Shown here: one piece after another, positions 4,953 through 6,204 of the stretch
Layout: each line of letters opens with the position of its first letter
Position numbering within the stretch: the first letter of the stretch is position 1
Assembly: GCA_021161545.1 (NCBI GenBank)
Contig: JAGHAJ010000054.1
Location: forward strand, 1-6,204
Origin: Synergistota bacterium
Lineage (GTDB): Bacteria > Synergistota > JAGHAJ01
DNA: 6,204 nt
Direction of reading: 5' to 3'
Made by a program: the position numbers and the translations under genes
Notes under the pieces: generated by a model
What the model saw: the letters and a program-made list of their open reading frames with translations, nothing else
Databases searched by the model: none
Told to the model about the DNA's origin: nothing

Positions 4953-5428
4953 AGGAACACTGGTTTGAGTTCTTTGTCTTATTGTTATATATTTCACTAT
5001 CACTCTTTTATCCCGGGAAGGTTCAGCAGGCGTTTTGGGTAGGTATAGGGTTGTTCTTCAAGATGTTACCTATATTCGCTTCTGTTGTTCTGTTTTCCAC
5101 CTTTCTTGGTGTATTTTTGTCTCCTAAGTTTATACAGAGGTTTGTGGGAAAGGATTCAGGCATAAAGGGTATTATCATTGCGGTTATTCTTGGCACCGTG
5201 ATAGTTGGTCCTATGTGGGTGATGTTTCCCATGTTTAAGACATTTATGGAGAAGGGTGCACGTGTTGCAGTTGTGGTTGCCTTAGTCGGCACGTTTGCCG
5301 TGAAGACGCCGTGGTTGCCGTATGCAGCAACCTTTCTGGGTTGGGAGTTTGTCATTGTCTCCGTTGTTCTTATAGTGTGTTATGCTGTGGTCTCTGGACT
5401 TGCTATGGAAAGGCTCTTGGGAGAATAG
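4949..5428 (+). CDS. half-size permease, ArsP/DUF318-like, second subunit
   Basis: The 159-residue membrane protein mirrors the preceding one: FFKMLP (36-41), SP (58-59), a Gly-containing loop and GTVIVGP (82-88) fall at nearly the same spacings, followed by two or three more hydrophobic segments. VKTPWLPYAATFLGWEF in the second half would be the polar, Pro-containing part of the pore region. It begins at TTG 4949, which overlaps the previous stop as TTGA, with GGGAGG (4937-4942) six bases upstream, a classical arrangement for translational coupling of two subunits made in equal amounts. No Cys-rich metal motif is present. The family match is by pattern and is stronger for the pair than for either protein alone. 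Substrate unknown. Confidence 0.85.
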   Translation: MKEHWFEFFVLLLYISLSLFYPGKVQQAFWVGIGLFFKMLPIFASVVLFSTFLGVFLSPKFIQRFVGKDSGIKGIIIAVILGTVIVGPMWVMFPMFKTFMEKGARVAVVVALVGTFAVKTPWLPYAATFLGWEFVIVSVVLIVCYAVVSGLAMERLLGE

Positions 5429-5433
5429 GTTTG

Positions 5434-5442
5434 TGGTATAAT
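5434..5442 (+). promoter_or_regulatory. extended -10 promoter for the pyrophosphatase gene
   Basis: TGGTATAAT is a perfect TATAAT (5437-5442) with the TGn extension. The -35 position (5414-5419, CTCTTG) matches poorly, as is usual for extended -10 promoters. Transcription would begin near 5449, giving a leader of about 29 bases with GGAGG at 5465-5469. It lies six bases after the permease stop, making the next gene independently transcribed. Confidence 0.72.
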
Positions 5443-5477
5443 TAGGTCGTGTTTACACTGCTTTGGAGGAGATACTT

Positions 5478-6204
5478 TTGGGCAGAGATGTAATATATGT
5501 AGTAGGGCACAAGCGTCCAGATACTGACAGCATAGCTTCTGCTATTGCTTATGCGTATTTAAAAGCTCAGATTGATAGGGAGTTTGAATATATTCCAGTA
5601 AGACTTGGAGACATAAACAGGGAGACAGGATATGTCCTGAATAGGTTTGGCGTTGCTGTCCCACCGTTATTGGGGCATGTGCACATACAGGTGAGGGATG
5701 CCATGACATCCGAGCCTGTGGTTGCCCACAGAGGTGCTACTCTTTACGAGGTTGGCAACCTCATGTTACAGCACCACATTCGTGATGTTCCCATTGTTGA
5801 TGACGATAGAAGGCTTCTTGGCCTCATTACGGAGCGTAGGATAGCACGGAGTTTCTTGGAAGAACTGCAGAACTTCTCGTTTGGCTCTGAGTGTCCAAAG
5901 ATATCAGATGTCTTGAGGAGTGTGGGTGCAACCCTCCTTGTGGGAGAACCCAGATGGTCTTTATGTGGGAGACTGATGGTTGGTGCAATGTCTCATGAGA
6001 TGGTCCGTAGGCACCTAAAAAAAGGAGATATACTCGTTGTTGGCGATAGAGATGACATCCAGAGGGTTGCAATCTTCATGGGGGCGAGCTGCCTTGTCAT
6101 TACGGGTGGTTTGAGACCTCATGATGAAATTCTCAGAGAGGCTCGCAGAAGAGGGGTTGCAGTTTTACTTACAGAACATACTACATATATAGCGGGCAGG
6201 CTTT
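5478..6204 (+). CDS. ppaC: CBS-domain manganese-dependent inorganic pyrophosphatase (5' part)
   Basis: This is a family II (DHH superfamily) pyrophosphatase, which splits pyrophosphate to phosphate in the cytoplasm, of the nucleotide-regulated CBS type. The frame is open from TTG 5478 to the window edge, 242 codons without a stop; the C-terminal catalytic parts lie beyond. VVGHKRPDTDSIASA (8-22) is the metal-binding motif, with ligands expected at His11, Asp15 and Asp17. VRDAMTSEPVVAHRGATLY (72-90) through VPIVDDDRRLLGLITERRIAR (104-124) is the first CBS motif. Residues about 145-242 match the DRTGG domain that is inserted between the two CBS motifs in some clostridial enzymes, with GDRDDIQ (189-195) and CLVITGG (205-211). 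CBS-type enzymes are known to be inhibited by AMP/ADP and activated by diadenosine polyphosphates in DRTGG members; that is family knowledge. GGAGG (5465-5469) eight bases upstream supports the TTG start. Confidence 0.95.
   Translation, partial: MGRDVIYVVGHKRPDTDSIASAIAYAYLKAQIDREFEYIPVRLGDINRETGYVLNRFGVAVPPLLGHVHIQVRDAMTSEPVVAHRGATLYEVGNLMLQHHIRDVPIVDDDRRLLGLITERRIARSFLEELQNFSFGSECPKISDVLRSVGATLLVGEPRWSLCGRLMVGAMSHEMVRRHLKKGDILVVGDRDDIQRVAIFMGASCLVITGGLRPHDEILREARRRGVAVLLTEHTTYIAGRL

Noticed and set aside
5827-6072. 81-codon frame on the minus strand
   Set aside because: It is antisense to the CBS/DRTGG pyrophosphatase, whose motifs are continuous on the plus strand, and it has no ribosome binding site or recognisable domain.

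Overview
The window looks like chromosomal DNA of an anaerobic, possibly thermophilic Firmicute (Clostridia or a relative). The pointers are a glmS self-cleaving ribozyme in front of glmS, a CBS-domain family II pyrophosphatase, a QueH-type epoxyqueuosine reductase, strong AGGAGG-like ribosome binding sites, frequent TTG starts (five of nine genes by my start calls), and heavy use of ATA and AGA/AGG codons. The species cannot be named from this sequence alone. No insertion sequence, CRISPR array or phage gene is visible.

Layout. (1) Positions 1-1999: glmS ribozyme followed by glmS, a metabolite-controlled cell-wall precursor gene. (2) 2005-2130: a tRNA-Leu(CAA) gene on the minus strand with a perfect-consensus promoter that overlaps the start of the next plus-strand gene. 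(3) 2124-2660: queH, whose last codons overlap tail-to-tail with a minus-strand gene (2657-3415). That gene encodes a soluble sensor made of a PocR-like domain and only the tip of a chemotaxis-receptor signalling domain. Its probable terminator hairpin is embedded in the queH coding sequence. (4) 3416-3559: a compact divergent promoter region, with one promoter for the sensor and a perfect-consensus one for padR. (5) 3560-4394: padR and two tightly coupled small genes for Gly/Trp/Tyr/Arg-rich proteins related to DUF5320, closed by a strong hairpin terminator. (6) 4452-5428: two overlapping genes for paralogous half-size membrane permeases resembling the two halves of the ArsP/DUF318 permease fold. 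(7) From 5437 to the end: an extended -10 promoter and the 5' part of a CBS/DRTGG-type manganese-dependent inorganic pyrophosphatase gene that runs off the window.

The flanks are housekeeping (amino sugar synthesis, tRNA, queuosine, pyrophosphate). The most interesting part is 3416-5428: a PadR regulator, two low-complexity DUF5320-like proteins and a split permease that appear to form one regulated unit. A terminator sits immediately before the permease ribosome binding site. The function of this unit is not apparent from known families. A ligand-responsive or stress-responsive export system is an inference from gene order only.
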